Below are positions 8,493 through 17,459 of a stretch of 64,000 nt of DNA, piece after piece. Source of the stretch: Kibdelosporangium sp. MJ126-NF4 (GTDB lineage: Bacteria; Actinomycetota; Actinomycetes; Mycobacteriales; Pseudonocardiaceae); assembly GCF_000826545.1 (NCBI RefSeq), contig NZ_CDME01000008.1, positions 868,001 to 932,000 of the forward strand, read 5' to 3'. The number at the start of each line of letters is the position of its first letter. Within the stretch, counting starts at the first letter, position 1. The position numbers were made by a program, and so were the translations under genes. The notes under the pieces are model-generated. The model was not told where the DNA came from. It worked only from the letters and a program-made list of their open reading frames with translations, and ran no database searches.

Positions 8493-9071
8493 ATGTTCGG
8501 TCGACGGATTGGCGCGATACTTCTGGTGGGCTCGCTGACCGGCATGGTTGCCGCGTGCGGCCCTGACGTGGGCGACCCGGTGACAGGCGAGGCGACCCAA
8601 CCTGCGACGCCCATGACGACAAGTTCGCCACCGGTCGGATCGACGGCCACGGCCATACCGGTGCCCGAGCAGTTGAGATTCACCGCCAAGACCATCGACG
8701 ACCAGAGTTTCACCGGGGAGAGCCTGGCGGGCACGGCGGCCGTGTTGTGGTTCTGGGCCCCGTGGTGCCCGAAGTGCCGAGCGGAGGCAAGCAGGGTCGC
8801 CGCAGCCGCGCAGGCCCACAGCGGCAAGATCACATTCGTGGGGGTGGCCGCCCAGGACCAGGTGCCCGCCATGAAGAAGTTCGTCGCCGACTACAAGGTC
8901 GCCGGATTCCAGCACCTCGCCGACCTGGACGCGTCGATCTGGACCCGGTTCGGAGTCACCCAGCAACCCGCCTATGCGTTCATCAGCCCCGACGGGAAGG
9001 TGGACGTGGTCAAGCAACAACTCTCGGAGACCGCATTGACCGAGCGGGTCAGCGCCCTGGCCAAGGCGTGA
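8493..9071 (+). CDS. Thioredoxin-like lipoprotein (TlpA/ResA type)
   Basis: 192 residues. Residues 1-22 are a lipoprotein signal ending at C22 (MVAAC), then a Thr/Pro-rich linker, then a TlpA/DsbE-like thioredoxin fold with the redox motif W91-C92-P-K-C95 and the cis-Pro loop (VTQQPAYAFI). It would hold or pass thiol electrons outside the membrane. Its stop overlaps the ATG of the CcdA gene (TGATG), so the two are translationally coupled. A pair of this kind normally serves cytochrome c maturation or extracytoplasmic disulfide reduction; no Res/Ccs genes are nearby. Confidence 0.85.
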   Translation: MFGRRIGAILLVGSLTGMVAACGPDVGDPVTGEATQPATPMTTSSPPVGSTATAIPVPEQLRFTAKTIDDQSFTGESLAGTAAVLWFWAPWCPKCRAEASRVAAAAQAHSGKITFVGVAAQDQVPAMKKFVADYKVAGFQHLADLDASIWTRFGVTQQPAYAFISPDGKVDVVKQQLSETALTERVSALAKA

Positions 9072-9952
9072 TGGACCTCGACACACTGGGGTTCGCCCTC
9101 GTGGCGGGGATGGTGGCCACGGTCAACCCATGCGGCTTCGCGATGCTGCCCGCGTATCTGACTCTGGTGGTCGCGGGCGACCATCGTGCCACGATGCCCG
9201 CGGTACTGCGGGCGTTGGCCGCGACCGGGTTGATGGCGCTGGGATTTCTTGTCGTGTTCGGCGCGTTCGGGCTGGTCGTCGCGCCCTTGGGATCGTCGGT
9301 GCAGGAGTATCTCCCAGCGGTCACGGTCGTGGTCGGTGTCCTGATGGTGGGACTGGGTGTGTGGATGCTGGTCGGCAAGGAGGTCACTCTCCTGCTTCCC
9401 AAGCCGCGTTCTGGCGCCCCGACCGCACGTCTGAGCTCGTTGTTCGGCTACGGGCTCGCGTACGCCGTAGTCTCGCTGTCCTGCACGATCGCGCCGTTCC
9501 TGGCCGTGACCAGCACAACGTTCCGCAGCGGTTCGGTGATCACCGGTATTGCCGCGTATGTCGCCTACGGGCTGGGCATGGCTGTCGTGGTCGGTGTGCT
9601 CGCTGTGTCGATCGCGATCGCCAGCAGCGCCGTGACCATGTGGGTCCGGCGGATCCAGCCGTACATCGGACGAATCGGCGGAGCCATTCTGGTTGTGGCA
9701 GGGCTCTACATCGCCTACTACGGGGTGTACGAGTTGCGCCTGTTCCACGGCGGTGGATCGGCGGACGATCCGGTCGTGGACGCGGCGGGCGCGCTGCAGA
9801 CGACGCTGTCGACGTGGGTGGACTGGATCGGGCCGGTGCCGCTGGTGGTCGGCTTGGCTGCTCTCGTCGGCGCGGCTGTTCTGATGGCCCAGCGCCGTAA
9901 GCGAGTGTCCTGTCGGGCCGACGAGAGGGCTCGGCGTGACCCGGCCGGTTGA
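9071..9952 (+). CDS. ccdA: CcdA-type thiol:disulfide transmembrane electron carrier
   Basis: 293 residues with six hydrophobic helices. The two redox cysteines expected in CcdA are visible: C in helix 1 (VATVNPCGFAMLPAYL) and C in helix 4 (VVSLSCTIAPFLAV), each next to a Pro or Ala-Pro as in the family. It moves reducing equivalents from cytoplasmic thioredoxin to the lipoprotein thioredoxin encoded just upstream. An additional helix near the C-terminus (VPLVVGLAALVGAAVLMAQ) makes it slightly longer than minimal CcdA (~230 residues). Confidence 0.85.
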   Translation: MDLDTLGFALVAGMVATVNPCGFAMLPAYLTLVVAGDHRATMPAVLRALAATGLMALGFLVVFGAFGLVVAPLGSSVQEYLPAVTVVVGVLMVGLGVWMLVGKEVTLLLPKPRSGAPTARLSSLFGYGLAYAVVSLSCTIAPFLAVTSTTFRSGSVITGIAAYVAYGLGMAVVVGVLAVSIAIASSAVTMWVRRIQPYIGRIGGAILVVAGLYIAYYGVYELRLFHGGGSADDPVVDAAGALQTTLSTWVDWIGPVPLVVGLAALVGAAVLMAQRRKRVSCRADERARRDPAG

Positions 9953-10129
9953 CCCCTGGTGCGTTCGTACGACCGGCATCAGTGACTGTCCATCCAGGAT
10001 AGATCTCCAACCACCACGTTCCGTACACCCGCGGATTCACACCGATCACTGTCGCGACGAGCACGACCGTGAGCAGAACCTTCGCCTCCCGTGGCCGCCT
10101 CGTCGACGGCCACCAGTCTCCGAGCCCCC

Positions 10130-10498
10130 TCAACTCCGGCTGGTGAGCTCGGCGTGCGGAACCGACAGGTGCACTCCGTCCGTGTCCACGTGGGCGATCT
10201 GCTCCGCGTCGGCGTAGAGATCCTTGGCGAACACTCCACGCGCATCGATCTTGATGTACCCCTTGCGCAGAAGTTGTTCGGCTCGAGTCGGCGGGGCCTC
10301 CGGTTCCGAGCCAACGAACGTGTCGCGCAGCCAGTCCCACACCGTGCCTGGCGGCCGTTGCCCCTGTGCGGTGATCGCCTCGGGATCGCCCATCTTCACC
10401 GCGGTCACCGATCCCACCGGTTGGTCCGCGCTGTCGAGGACGGCCATGCCTTCCTCGGCAGCGGCGATCGGCCCAGGCTGGGATATCTGTCCTGTCAT
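10130..10498 (-). CDS. PRC-barrel-like (DUF2171-like) protein
   Basis: 122 residues, no signal and no membrane segment. It starts MTGQISQPGPIAAAEEGMAV, followed by a short beta strand pattern (VLDSADQPVGSVTAVK) typical of PRC-barrel and DUF2171 proteins, which are small stress-associated cytoplasmic proteins. Near the C-terminus a second half (GYIKIDARGVFAKDLYADAE) repeats the strand-turn pattern. It diverges from the DUF3040 gene, with operator copy 6 in between, 73 bp from this start. Confidence 0.6.
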   Translation of the reverse strand: MTGQISQPGPIAAAEEGMAVLDSADQPVGSVTAVKMGDPEAITAQGQRPPGTVWDWLRDTFVGSEPEAPPTRAEQLLRKGYIKIDARGVFAKDLYADAEQIAHVDTDGVHLSVPHAELTSRS

Positions 10499-10571
10499 CG
10501 AAGCCCTCCCACTGGTTGGTGCTCGAGTTCCTTGCCTAACGGTTTTCCAGGTTCTCGGCGGTGAAACCTGG

Positions 10572-10600
10572 GCCGACGTAGCAACGTTTGCATTCCGCAA
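10572..10600. promoter_or_regulatory. Recurrent operator, copy 6
   Basis: Half-sites GCCG, GCAA, TTGC and GCAA; the core GCAA-CGT-TTGC and the right dyad are perfect. It lies between the divergent PRC-barrel and DUF3040 genes. Confidence 0.7.
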
Positions 10601-10793
10601 CCGATGGTGGGCGTATCGGTGTTTTTCGGCGTGGTCTGGGGAAAAACAGGTGGCAGGCGGTGATCCACCCCCGTTGATGGAGGTAACAGTGATCGGACGA
10701 ACGACGCGAGGTGGGCCACAGGCGCCCACCGAACAGCAGTAGGGGTCGCGGAAGCCTTCCGGCAGAGGTTCGATGTCGTCCAATGGAGTCCCA

Positions 10794-11078
10794 ATGTTGA
10801 GTGATCACGAGAAACGGCAGTTGCGACTGATCGAGCAGCAGCTCGAACAGGAGACGCCGAACTTCGCCTACGAACTGCGCACTGCGCGTTCGCGCCCGCC
10901 GCTCCTGGGGCGAGTGTGGCCGTATGTGTCCACAGTGCTGTTCGGCCTAGTGTTGTTCGTGCTGGGCTGTTTGGTCGGGTCTGTGCTGCTACTGCTCGTG
11001 GGCGTGGCTTGTGGAGCCTTGGTGCTCGTGACGCGCACGCTTCGGCGGCATGGGATCCGACAGTCACGCCGACACTGA
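10794..11078 (+). CDS. DUF3040 membrane protein
   Basis: 94 residues from ATG 10794 (an in-frame ATG at 10773 is also possible). It opens with the DUF3040 signature helix (MLSDHEKRQLRLIEQQLEQE), then a short basic stretch, two adjacent hydrophobic helices (about residues 41-80) and a basic tail. Function unknown; the family is widespread in Actinobacteria. Operator copy 6 lies 193 bp upstream. Confidence 0.75.
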   Translation: MLSDHEKRQLRLIEQQLEQETPNFAYELRTARSRPPLLGRVWPYVSTVLFGLVLFVLGCLVGSVLLLLVGVACGALVLVTRTLRRHGIRQSRRH

Positions 11079-11111
11079 AACCGTTGCGGGGTAGACACGT
11101 TGCGCCATTCA

Positions 11112-11140
11112 TTGTCTAGTGCAAGAATCGTTCAGGGGTG
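11112..11140. promoter_or_regulatory. Recurrent operator, weak copy
   Basis: Half-sites TTGT, GCAA, TCGT and GGTG, so only the left dyad is convincing. Two further TTGC half-sites 16 bp apart (11084 and 11100) lie just upstream. It is 87 bp before the Cei-like gene. Confidence 0.35.
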
Positions 11141-11227
11141 CGGCGACGCGTCCTCGAGAGGTGCCGGCGGTTGCTGGCTGCCCGCCGGTACCTCTGCCAT
11201 TGTCAGGGACCAGCGTGGACAACAGGT

Positions 11228-11778
11228 GTGTCATTGCTCTCCAGGCGCAGGCAGTTACCGGCACTTGCGATGATCGCTGTTCTGGCGTTGGCCGCCGGAG
11301 GGGTGTGGGCGAGAATCCTGGAGAAGGAAGCAACCGTGACCGACCGCGTCAGGTGTCCCCCGGCTACGGTTCCAACCGCAAGCCGGCTGGGGAATCCCGT
11401 GTCGTACGACGCGTTGGACAAAGTGCCACCAGCCCTGCCCACGCGTGTGAGCGTCCGCGTGCTCAACAGTACTGACAGGACGGGACTTGCCCGGTCGGTC
11501 GCGAAGGCGCTGGCAACGCTGGGGTTCGAGAAGGCCGATGCACCGGCGAATGACGAGTTCTTCCGCACGGGGACCATGTACTGCGTGGGGCAGATCAGGT
11601 TCGGCCGCGGTGGCCGTCCCGCCGCCCGCACATTGAGCTTGCTGGCCCCTGCGCTCAGCTCGTGCAGGACGACCGGCGGGATTCCACGGTCGATCTCGTC
11701 CTCGGCGCGGCGTTCACGACTCTCAGCGAGGATCATCGAGTTCACGCGGTGCTGCGGCAGTTGCGGGGAGTGGGCTGA
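11228..11778 (+). pseudogene. Cei/LytR_C-like envelope protein, frameshifted
   Basis: The frame has one N-terminal helix (ALAMIAVLALAAGGVW), then a LytR_C-like domain (VSVRVLNSTDRTGLARSVAK, and later CVGQIRFG). After LSLLAP (about 11650) the family sequence continues only in the next frame: CAQLVQD, then STVDLVLGAAFTTL, ending at TGA 11776-11778. One missing base explains this. Family members bind or guard the cell envelope. It is either a genuine pseudogene or a sequencing indel; the rest of the reading frame is well preserved, so the event is recent. Confidence 0.6.
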
Positions 11779-12029
11779 CCGGCATCCCGAGGCGGGAGGG
11801 GGACTACAGTCGCTCGACGGAGACGTGGCTGTGGTGTCGCCGTCGACGCTCGCGAAGACCCGGTCGACTGTCTGCGGAGGAATCACACCCGTGGCAGTGA
11901 ACCCTCCGCACGCGGTACCCGCGCATTGGGCTGACTCTCAGCCGGGCGAGCACAGAGCGGACCATGTCGCCGCGGCCGTGGAACCGGATCGAGGACGACT
12001 GAATCGCCTGCAGCCACAAGGGAATGGTG

Positions 12030-12176
12030 ATGAGCGTCGGGCAAGAAGAGCTATTCGCTGCTGGATTGCGTGCCTACGTTGAGGCGGTGACCCGTGCACT
12101 GCGGGTCGAGCCGGAGGCAGCATGGTGGCGTCACCCTGCCGGGAGCTGGGACGCAAGGTGGATGCTGGCCATGTGA
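12030..12176 (+). pseudogene. N-terminal fragment resembling DUF6292
   Basis: A 48-codon frame (MSVGQEELFAAGLRAYVEAV followed by T-R-A-L-R-V-E-P-E-A-A-W) matches my recollection of the opening of DUF6292-type actinobacterial proteins, which are ~140 residues long. It then stops at TGA and the continuation is not recognisable. No clear ribosome-binding site. Family assignment is tentative. Confidence 0.35.
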
Positions 12177-12430
12177 GTGCCGCGGTCCTCGCCTACGCGT
12201 CGCCAGCCGTGATGGAACAGCCCGTTCACTTCCCGCGTCCGGACTGACGCTAGACCCAGAGAACCTCGCCATGGTCCGACAGTACCCGTGGACCAAGGCA
12301 AGTCGTGAATTTTAGTGCTGGTCGGTGGGTCGTACTGCCATGTCTTCATCGCTCCGGTCCGTCGGCACTCCATCAGCCACGCGTCTTCCTCGGTGCAGTC
12401 CGCGTCCCGGAGTTTGAGCATCGATGGAGA

Positions 12431-12459
12431 TTGTGTTGAGCAAGCTTTGCATTGGTGGC
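12431..12459. promoter_or_regulatory. Recurrent operator, copy 7
   Basis: Half-sites TTGT, GCAA, TTGC and TGGC; the core GCAA-GCT-TTGC is perfect. It lies 58 bp upstream of the IscA-like gene. Confidence 0.6.
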
Positions 12460-12517
12460 CGACCGATCCAGGGTGCGCATACGGTGAAGTGGAGGCACCA
12501 ATCGGGAAGGAGCTGAG

Positions 12518-12808
12518 ATGCTGACAGTCACCGATGCCGCGGTCGCGGCGATCAAGAACGCGTCCAAGCGATGCGGCGTGCTGGACGACGGCGGTCTGCG
12601 ACTGGACGTGGCGCCGAACGACACGGCAGGCAGAACGTTCGCCGTGTCGCTGGCGACCGCACCGAGGAGTGGGGACCAGGTGCTGGTGGTCAGGCCAGGG
12701 ACGAACGTCTTCATGCCCGCCGATGCCGCGGAGCGCCTGACCGACACGATCCTGGACGTGCGTGAGACCGACGGGAAGGTCAAGTTCCGGTTGCTTCGGC
12801 GCGGTTGA
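12518..12808 (+). CDS. HesB/IscA-like protein lacking cluster-binding cysteines
   Basis: 96 residues with the IscA/HesB fold pattern: an N-terminal helix (LTVTDAAVAAIKNASKR), a strand near GGLRLDV and a C-terminal strand pair. True IscA proteins need three conserved cysteines (one mid-protein, a C-x-C near the end); here the only Cys is in SKRCG near residue 19, so Fe-S scaffolding in the known way is not possible. Such proteins are often called 'adhesin' or HesB-like in Actinobacteria. A GGAG ribosome-binding site lies upstream (ggaaggagctgag). Operator copy 7 precedes it. Confidence 0.65.
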   Translation: MLTVTDAAVAAIKNASKRCGVLDDGGLRLDVAPNDTAGRTFAVSLATAPRSGDQVLVVRPGTNVFMPADAAERLTDTILDVRETDGKVKFRLLRRG

Positions 12809-12912
12809 CGCCGGGACACATCAGAGTTCGCGCGCGGGACAGAAGCGCGGTTATTCGATTCGTGTCACCTCGTCGGGAGGTACCTCGGACCAGGAGATCA
12901 TCGGTCAACTAC

Positions 12913-12941
12913 CTGCTCCGTACAACACTTGCGTTGTGCAA
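12913..12941. promoter_or_regulatory. Recurrent operator, copy 8
   Basis: Half-sites CTGC, ACAA, TTGC and GCAA; the right dyad (12929-12941) is perfect. It lies 101 bp upstream of the peptide transporter start. Confidence 0.65.
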
Positions 12942-13042
12942 TAAGCGTGTGCCCAGTCCGTAAAGGATCAAGCTGGGCCCGGGTTGTCGGCGTGTTGTCG
13001 CGGGTACTCACGTACCCGTCTGTCACACATCGGATCGAGGCG

Positions 13043-14512
13043 GTGGCGAGGTTGAGCACTCCGACGGCGAGTAGCGAACAGGGGAAGGGCTTTTTCGGAC
13101 ACCCACGGGCATTGGCGCATCTGTTCGGGGTCGAGATGTGGGAGAGATTCTCCTTCTACGGCATGCAGGGAATCCTCACCATCTACCTGTACTACTCGGT
13201 GGCCGAAGGTGGGTTGGCTCTGCCCGAGGCGACCGCCACGAGCATCGCCGGTGCGTACGGTGGGCTGGTGTACCTGTCCACGATCGTGGGAGCGTGGATG
13301 GCCGACCGGCTGGTCGGGTCAGAGCGGGTACTGTTCTACAGTGCGGTTCTGATCATGTTCGGCCATCTGTCGCTCGCGTTGTTGCCTGGTTTCGTCGGTG
13401 TGGGTGTCGGCCTGGGTGCGGTGGCGTTGGGCAGCGGCGGGCTCAAGGCGAACGCGACGTCGATCGTCGGATCGCTGTACACGCCCGGCGACGCACGCAG
13501 GGATGCCGGGTTCTCACTGTTCTATCTCGGTGTGAACCTGGGGGCGTTCACCGGCCCGCTGCTGACCGGTCTGGCGCAGCAGGAGTTGGGTTTCCACTAC
13601 GGGTTCGGTCTTGCCGCGGTGGGGATGGCCGCGGGGTTGGTCCAGTACTCAGTAGGGCGCCGTAAGCTGCCCCGTGAGACGAACACCGTGCCCAATCCGC
13701 TGCCAGTGAGCAGGCGACCGCTGGTCGCAGGTGTCTTTCTCGCGGCCGTCGGTGCTGTTGTCGTCCTGGTGTTGACGGGGATGGTCTCCGCGGCGAATCT
13801 CGCGGACATCACGGTCGTGGTGATCATCGTTGCCTCGATGGCGTATTTCGTCGTGATCCTGTCCAGTAGGCGGATCACGGCAGTCGAACGCAGGCGGGTG
13901 GTCAGTTTCATCCCGATGTTTCTGGCGAGTTTCGTGTTCTTCGCGCTGTTCCAGCAGCAGTTCACGGTGGTGACGATCTACTCCGACCAGCGCCTCGACC
14001 GCACGTTCTTCGGCTGGGAGATGCCGGTCTCGTGGGTGAACTCCATCAACCCGGTGTTCGTGATCCTGTTGGCCGGTGCGTTCGCCGCGATGTGGACCAA
14101 GCTCGGCTCCCGGCAGCCGTCGACACCGGTCAAGTTCGCGCTCGGCACGGTGGTGATGGGCTTGGCGTTTCTGGTGTTCCTGCCGATGAGTGGCGGCAGC
14201 GGCAACAGCACTCCGTTGCTGTTGCTGGTCGTCATCCTGTTGCTGTTCACGGTCGCGGAACTGATGCTGTCACCGGTCGGCCTGTCTCTGTCGACCAAAC
14301 TGGCACCCGAAGCGTTTCGTACCCAGATGGTCGCGCTCAACTTCCTCTCGGTCGCGTTGGGCACCGCGACAGCGGGTTCGCTGGCGAAGTACTACGACGT
14401 GGACAACGAAGCTCCGTACTTCGCGGTGGTCGGCGGCGTGGCGGTCATCCTCGGCATTCTCCTCGCCGTGGCCAGCCCGTATATCCGACGCCTGATGAGC
14501 GGCGTGCACTGA
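13043..14512 (+). CDS. POT/PTR-family proton-coupled oligopeptide transporter
   Basis: About 489 residues and 12-14 helices. Family marks: the FGVEMWERFSFYGMQGILTI motif in helix 1 (E-x-x-E-R-F-x-Y-G in POT proteins, here with VEMWERFSFYG) and a G-x-G-G-L-K-A-N segment (LGSGGLKANATSIVG). It imports di- and tripeptides with protons. I chose GTG 13043 (GAGG just upstream); a TTG at 13052 is possible, and the frame is open further back through the operator, which argues against a longer protein. Monocistronic; operator copy 8 upstream. Confidence 0.85.
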   Translation: MARLSTPTASSEQGKGFFGHPRALAHLFGVEMWERFSFYGMQGILTIYLYYSVAEGGLALPEATATSIAGAYGGLVYLSTIVGAWMADRLVGSERVLFYSAVLIMFGHLSLALLPGFVGVGVGLGAVALGSGGLKANATSIVGSLYTPGDARRDAGFSLFYLGVNLGAFTGPLLTGLAQQELGFHYGFGLAAVGMAAGLVQYSVGRRKLPRETNTVPNPLPVSRRPLVAGVFLAAVGAVVVLVLTGMVSAANLADITVVVIIVASMAYFVVILSSRRITAVERRRVVSFIPMFLASFVFFALFQQQFTVVTIYSDQRLDRTFFGWEMPVSWVNSINPVFVILLAGAFAAMWTKLGSRQPSTPVKFALGTVVMGLAFLVFLPMSGGSGNSTPLLLLVVILLLFTVAELMLSPVGLSLSTKLAPEAFRTQMVALNFLSVALGTATAGSLAKYYDVDNEAPYFAVVGGVAVILGILLAVASPYIRRLMSGVH

Positions 14513-14529
14513 GTGCCCGACACGACTTG

Positions 14530-14558
14530 CTGCGCCAAGCAACAGTTGCATACGACAA
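14530..14558. promoter_or_regulatory. Recurrent operator, copy 9
   Basis: Half-sites CTGC, GCAA, TTGC and ACAA, with two mismatches in all and a perfect core GCAA-CAG-TTGC. It lies 105 bp upstream of the DUF4232-like lipoprotein gene. Confidence 0.7.
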
Positions 14559-14663
14559 TAGATGGTGTGGTGTCATGGCATCGTGACTCGGATGTCGGTT
14601 TTGGTGACGTGGTCAGGGGTAGTCGGACCGCAAGTATGGTCTAGCTGAAGATTGGACGGTCCA

Positions 14664-15215
14664 GTGCGGTCCACAGTGTTGAGTTATGCGATCTGTACGG
14701 CGTGTGTGGGGGTCGTGGCCTGCGGGCAACCACCATCCTCCGGACAGGAGCCGTCGCCGTCTCCGACGACCACATCGGCTCCCGCGGTCACGCGGTGTAC
14801 GGCAGGAGACCTGAGCGGTGAGATCCGCTTCGAGGACGCGGCGACCGGCGATCGGTACGCGACGTTGATCGTGACGAACCAGAGCGATACCCGGTGCACC
14901 TTGAACGGCACAGGCGACCTGCAGCTCATCGGAAAGGACAACAACGAGCTTCCGACTGACGTGCGCCCGGTGTTGCAACCCGAACCGCGCCAGGTGACGG
15001 TGCGACCCGGCGACGACGCGGGATTGAAGCTGCACTGGATCGTGGTACCGGTCGGGGACGAGCCGACTACCGGGCCGTGCCAGCCGACGCCGGTCAGCGT
15101 CCGGGTCACGCCACCTGAGGTAACACGGACCTTCACCGTGCCGTGGACGTTCGGGCCCGTGTGCTGGCATGGACGGCTGGACACCTCGGCCTACATGCCG
15201 ATTGACCCGGCTTGA
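14664..15215 (+). CDS. DUF4232-like lipoprotein
   Basis: 183 residues from GTG 14664 (a TTG at 14652 is an alternative). A signal peptide ends with the lipobox VGVVAC, then a Ser/Thr/Pro linker (PSPSPTTTSAPA), then a DUF4232-type immunoglobulin-like domain (CTAGDLSGEIRF and YATLIVTNQSDTRCTLNG). Four further Cys residues probably form two disulfides. It is exported and membrane-anchored. It ends 15 bp before the GH15 gene and may be co-transcribed with it. Confidence 0.7.
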   Translation: MRSTVLSYAICTACVGVVACGQPPSSGQEPSPSPTTTSAPAVTRCTAGDLSGEIRFEDAATGDRYATLIVTNQSDTRCTLNGTGDLQLIGKDNNELPTDVRPVLQPEPRQVTVRPGDDAGLKLHWIVVPVGDEPTTGPCQPTPVSVRVTPPEVTRTFTVPWTFGPVCWHGRLDTSAYMPIDPA

Positions 15216-15230
15216 CGGAGGAGGTGGCGA

Positions 15231-16997
15231 GTGCCGAGCGCGATCGAGGACTACGCACTAGTGGGCGACCTGCAGACCGCCGCGCTGGTCGCCCGCGACG
15301 GCAGCATCGACTGGCTGTGCCTGCCGCGGTTCGACTCGCCCGCTTGCTTCGCCGCCCTGCTCGGCGATGAGAACGCGGGACGATGGCGGATCGCCCCGGC
15401 CACTGCCGGGCTGATGGCACAGCGGCGTTACCGGGACGACTCACTTGTCCTGGAAAGCGAGTGGGTCGGCCCGGAAGGGGTGGTCAGAGTAGTCGACTGC
15501 ATGCCGCCGCGGGGTGACGCGGCGGACGTGGTCCGCGTCGTGGAGGGTGTGTCAGGAACGGTACTGATGCGGTCCCAGCTGCGGTTGCGGTTCGACTACG
15601 GCCACGTCGACCCGTGGATCAGACACAACGCGGGTGAACTTGCGGCCATCGCGGGACCGGATGCTGTCTGGTTGGACAGCACGGTGGAGCTACGCCGACA
15701 CGGTTCCGAGACGATCTCGGAATTCACGGTGGCGGCTGGTGACCGGGTGGCCTTCGTCCTCACGCATGCCTCGTCGCACTTGCCGCGGCCTGATCCGGTC
15801 CACGCGGACCAGGCGATCACCGCGACCGAACGCTTCTGGGCCGACTGGATCCGCCAGTGCCGGTACCGAGGTTACTGGTCGGCTGAGGTCCGTCGTGCCC
15901 TGGTGGTTCTCAAGGCGTTGACCTACGCCCCGACCGGCGGCATCGTCGCGGCGGCGACGACGTCCTTGCCGGAAGACCTCGGCGGTGTCCGCAACTGGGA
16001 CTACCGGTATTGCTGGCTTCGCGACGCCGCTTTCACGTTGCGCGCACTGCTGGGTACGGGCTTCATCGCGGAGGCGAAGGCATGGCGGGAGTGGCTCGTC
16101 CGCGCTGTCGCCGGAGACCCCGCTGAACTGCAGATCATGTACGGTCTCGATGGCAGGCGGCGGTTGCCCGAGGAGATCCTGGACTGGTTGCCGGGATACG
16201 AGAGCTCCCGGCCGGTGCGGGTGGGCAACGCGGCAGCGCCGCAGTTCCAGCTCGACGTGTGGGGCGAGGTGCTGGACGGCCTGCATTTGGCCCGTGATGT
16301 CGGCCTGCCCACCACGGACACCGCGTGGGACGTGCAGCGGGCCTTGCTGGACTTCCTTGAAGGCCACTGGCAGGAGCCCGACAAAGGGCTGTGGGAGGTC
16401 CGAGGGCCGGACCGCCACTTCGTCCACTCCAAGGTGTTGGCGTGGGCGGGTGTCGACCGCGCTGTGGACACCGTGGAGCGCCATGGCCTCGATGGTCCTG
16501 TCGATCGTTGGCGTGATCTGCGGGATCGCATCCACGTGGAGGTTTGCGACAAGGGATATGACGCGAAGCGGAACACGTTCACACAGTTCTACGGTTCTCG
16601 GGGATTGGACGCCGCACTGCTGCAGTTGCCCAGGGTCGGCTTTCTGCCGTGGGACGACACGCGAGTCCGCGGAACAGTGGACGCTGTACAGGCTGAGTTG
16701 TGCGAGAACGGGCTGGTCCGGCGCTACCGCACCGACACGGACGGCGGTGTCGACGGATTGGCGGGGACCGAGGGGGCGTTTTTGGCATGCAGTTTCTGGC
16801 TCGTGGACGCATTGCACGCGACCGGACAAGCGACGCAGGCCCGTAAACTGTTCGAAAGGCTCCTGGATCTGCGCAATGACGTTGGGCTGTTGAGCGAACA
16901 GTACGACACCAAAGCAGGCAGGCAGGTGGGCAACACCCCGCAGGCGTTCAGTATGGTCGGACTGGTCAACAGTGCCCGGCGACTGTCCGGTCAGTGA
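15231..16997 (+). CDS. GH15 glucoamylase/trehalase-type glycoside hydrolase
   Basis: 588 residues, full length for bacterial GH15 proteins. It starts at GTG with GGAGGAGG upstream. The N-terminal beta-sandwich begins IEDYALVGDLQTAALVARDG. The (alpha/alpha)6 barrel carries NWDYRYCWLRDAAF, the acid region PEEILDWLPGYESSRPVRVG and the base motif EGAFLACSFWLVDAL. It has no signal peptide, so a cytoplasmic role in trehalose or maltodextrin breakdown is likely; mycobacterial relatives are trehalases. A catalytically stripped paralogue lies at 300-1802. Confidence 0.85.
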   Translation: MPSAIEDYALVGDLQTAALVARDGSIDWLCLPRFDSPACFAALLGDENAGRWRIAPATAGLMAQRRYRDDSLVLESEWVGPEGVVRVVDCMPPRGDAADVVRVVEGVSGTVLMRSQLRLRFDYGHVDPWIRHNAGELAAIAGPDAVWLDSTVELRRHGSETISEFTVAAGDRVAFVLTHASSHLPRPDPVHADQAITATERFWADWIRQCRYRGYWSAEVRRALVVLKALTYAPTGGIVAAATTSLPEDLGGVRNWDYRYCWLRDAAFTLRALLGTGFIAEAKAWREWLVRAVAGDPAELQIMYGLDGRRRLPEEILDWLPGYESSRPVRVGNAAAPQFQLDVWGEVLDGLHLARDVGLPTTDTAWDVQRALLDFLEGHWQEPDKGLWEVRGPDRHFVHSKVLAWAGVDRAVDTVERHGLDGPVDRWRDLRDRIHVEVCDKGYDAKRNTFTQFYGSRGLDAALLQLPRVGFLPWDDTRVRGTVDAVQAELCENGLVRRYRTDTDGGVDGLAGTEGAFLACSFWLVDALHATGQATQARKLFERLLDLRNDVGLLSEQYDTKAGRQVGNTPQAFSMVGLVNSARRLSGQ

Positions 16998-17069
16998 TCC
17001 GGGACCAGGTCCCCGGCATACCGGTTTTCGTCTGCCGCGCAGGCGGTGGGTGATGTCGCACGATTGCTG

Positions 17070-17459
17070 TCAGATGCGACCGAGGACGGCCAAGCCGGTG
17101 ATTACGGCCCCGATCAGGACGTCGTTGGCGGTCGCAGGCGTCGAGTCGGCGCCGAAGCCATAACCCGCGACGAACGGCGCGATGATGAGCCATCCGCCGA
17201 CGAGAGCGGACAGCCACCGCGCCGAGCTTGTCAGTATGGGGCGGACCAGCCGGATCGCGCCGATGGCGGCGAGGATCGATCCGGCGGCGAGGTCGTTCCA
17301 TCGTGCGTCGAGCCAGCTGTCGATGTCGCCGTAGGTCCAGTTGACCGCGACGACTACCAGCCAGACCCCGGCCGTCAGGACCAGGCCGGCGCCGGGCAGG
17401 TATCGGCGGCCGGGTGGCTGGATGCCTCGTCGCTGGGACGGGGTTCGGGCCGCTGACAT
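17070..17459 (-). CDS. SPW-type membrane protein
   Basis: 129 residues, four hydrophobic helices in two halves (GLVLTAGVWLVVVAVNWTYG and ALVGGWLIIAPFVAGYG), the same repeat plan as the protein at 5573-6121. The N-terminus is short and basic (MSAARTPSQRRG). Start ATG 17459; the frame is open upstream without a better site. It is convergent with the GH15 gene. Function unknown. Confidence 0.65.
   Translation of the reverse strand: MSAARTPSQRRGIQPPGRRYLPGAGLVLTAGVWLVVVAVNWTYGDIDSWLDARWNDLAAGSILAAIGAIRLVRPILTSSARWLSALVGGWLIIAPFVAGYGFGADSTPATANDVLIGAVITGLAVLGRI

Noticed and set aside
9953..10129. Hydrophobic minus-strand stretch (KVLLTVVLVATVIGVNPRVY)
   Set aside because: May be a remnant of a membrane gene, but there is no start or family match, so I did not annotate it.
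12131..12421. 96-residue minus-strand frame beginning MLKLRDADCTEEDAW
   Set aside because: The first ~35 codons look coding (GC-rich third positions) and an operator copy lies upstream, but there is no ribosome-binding site, the remainder looks random and it overlaps the DUF6292-like stub.
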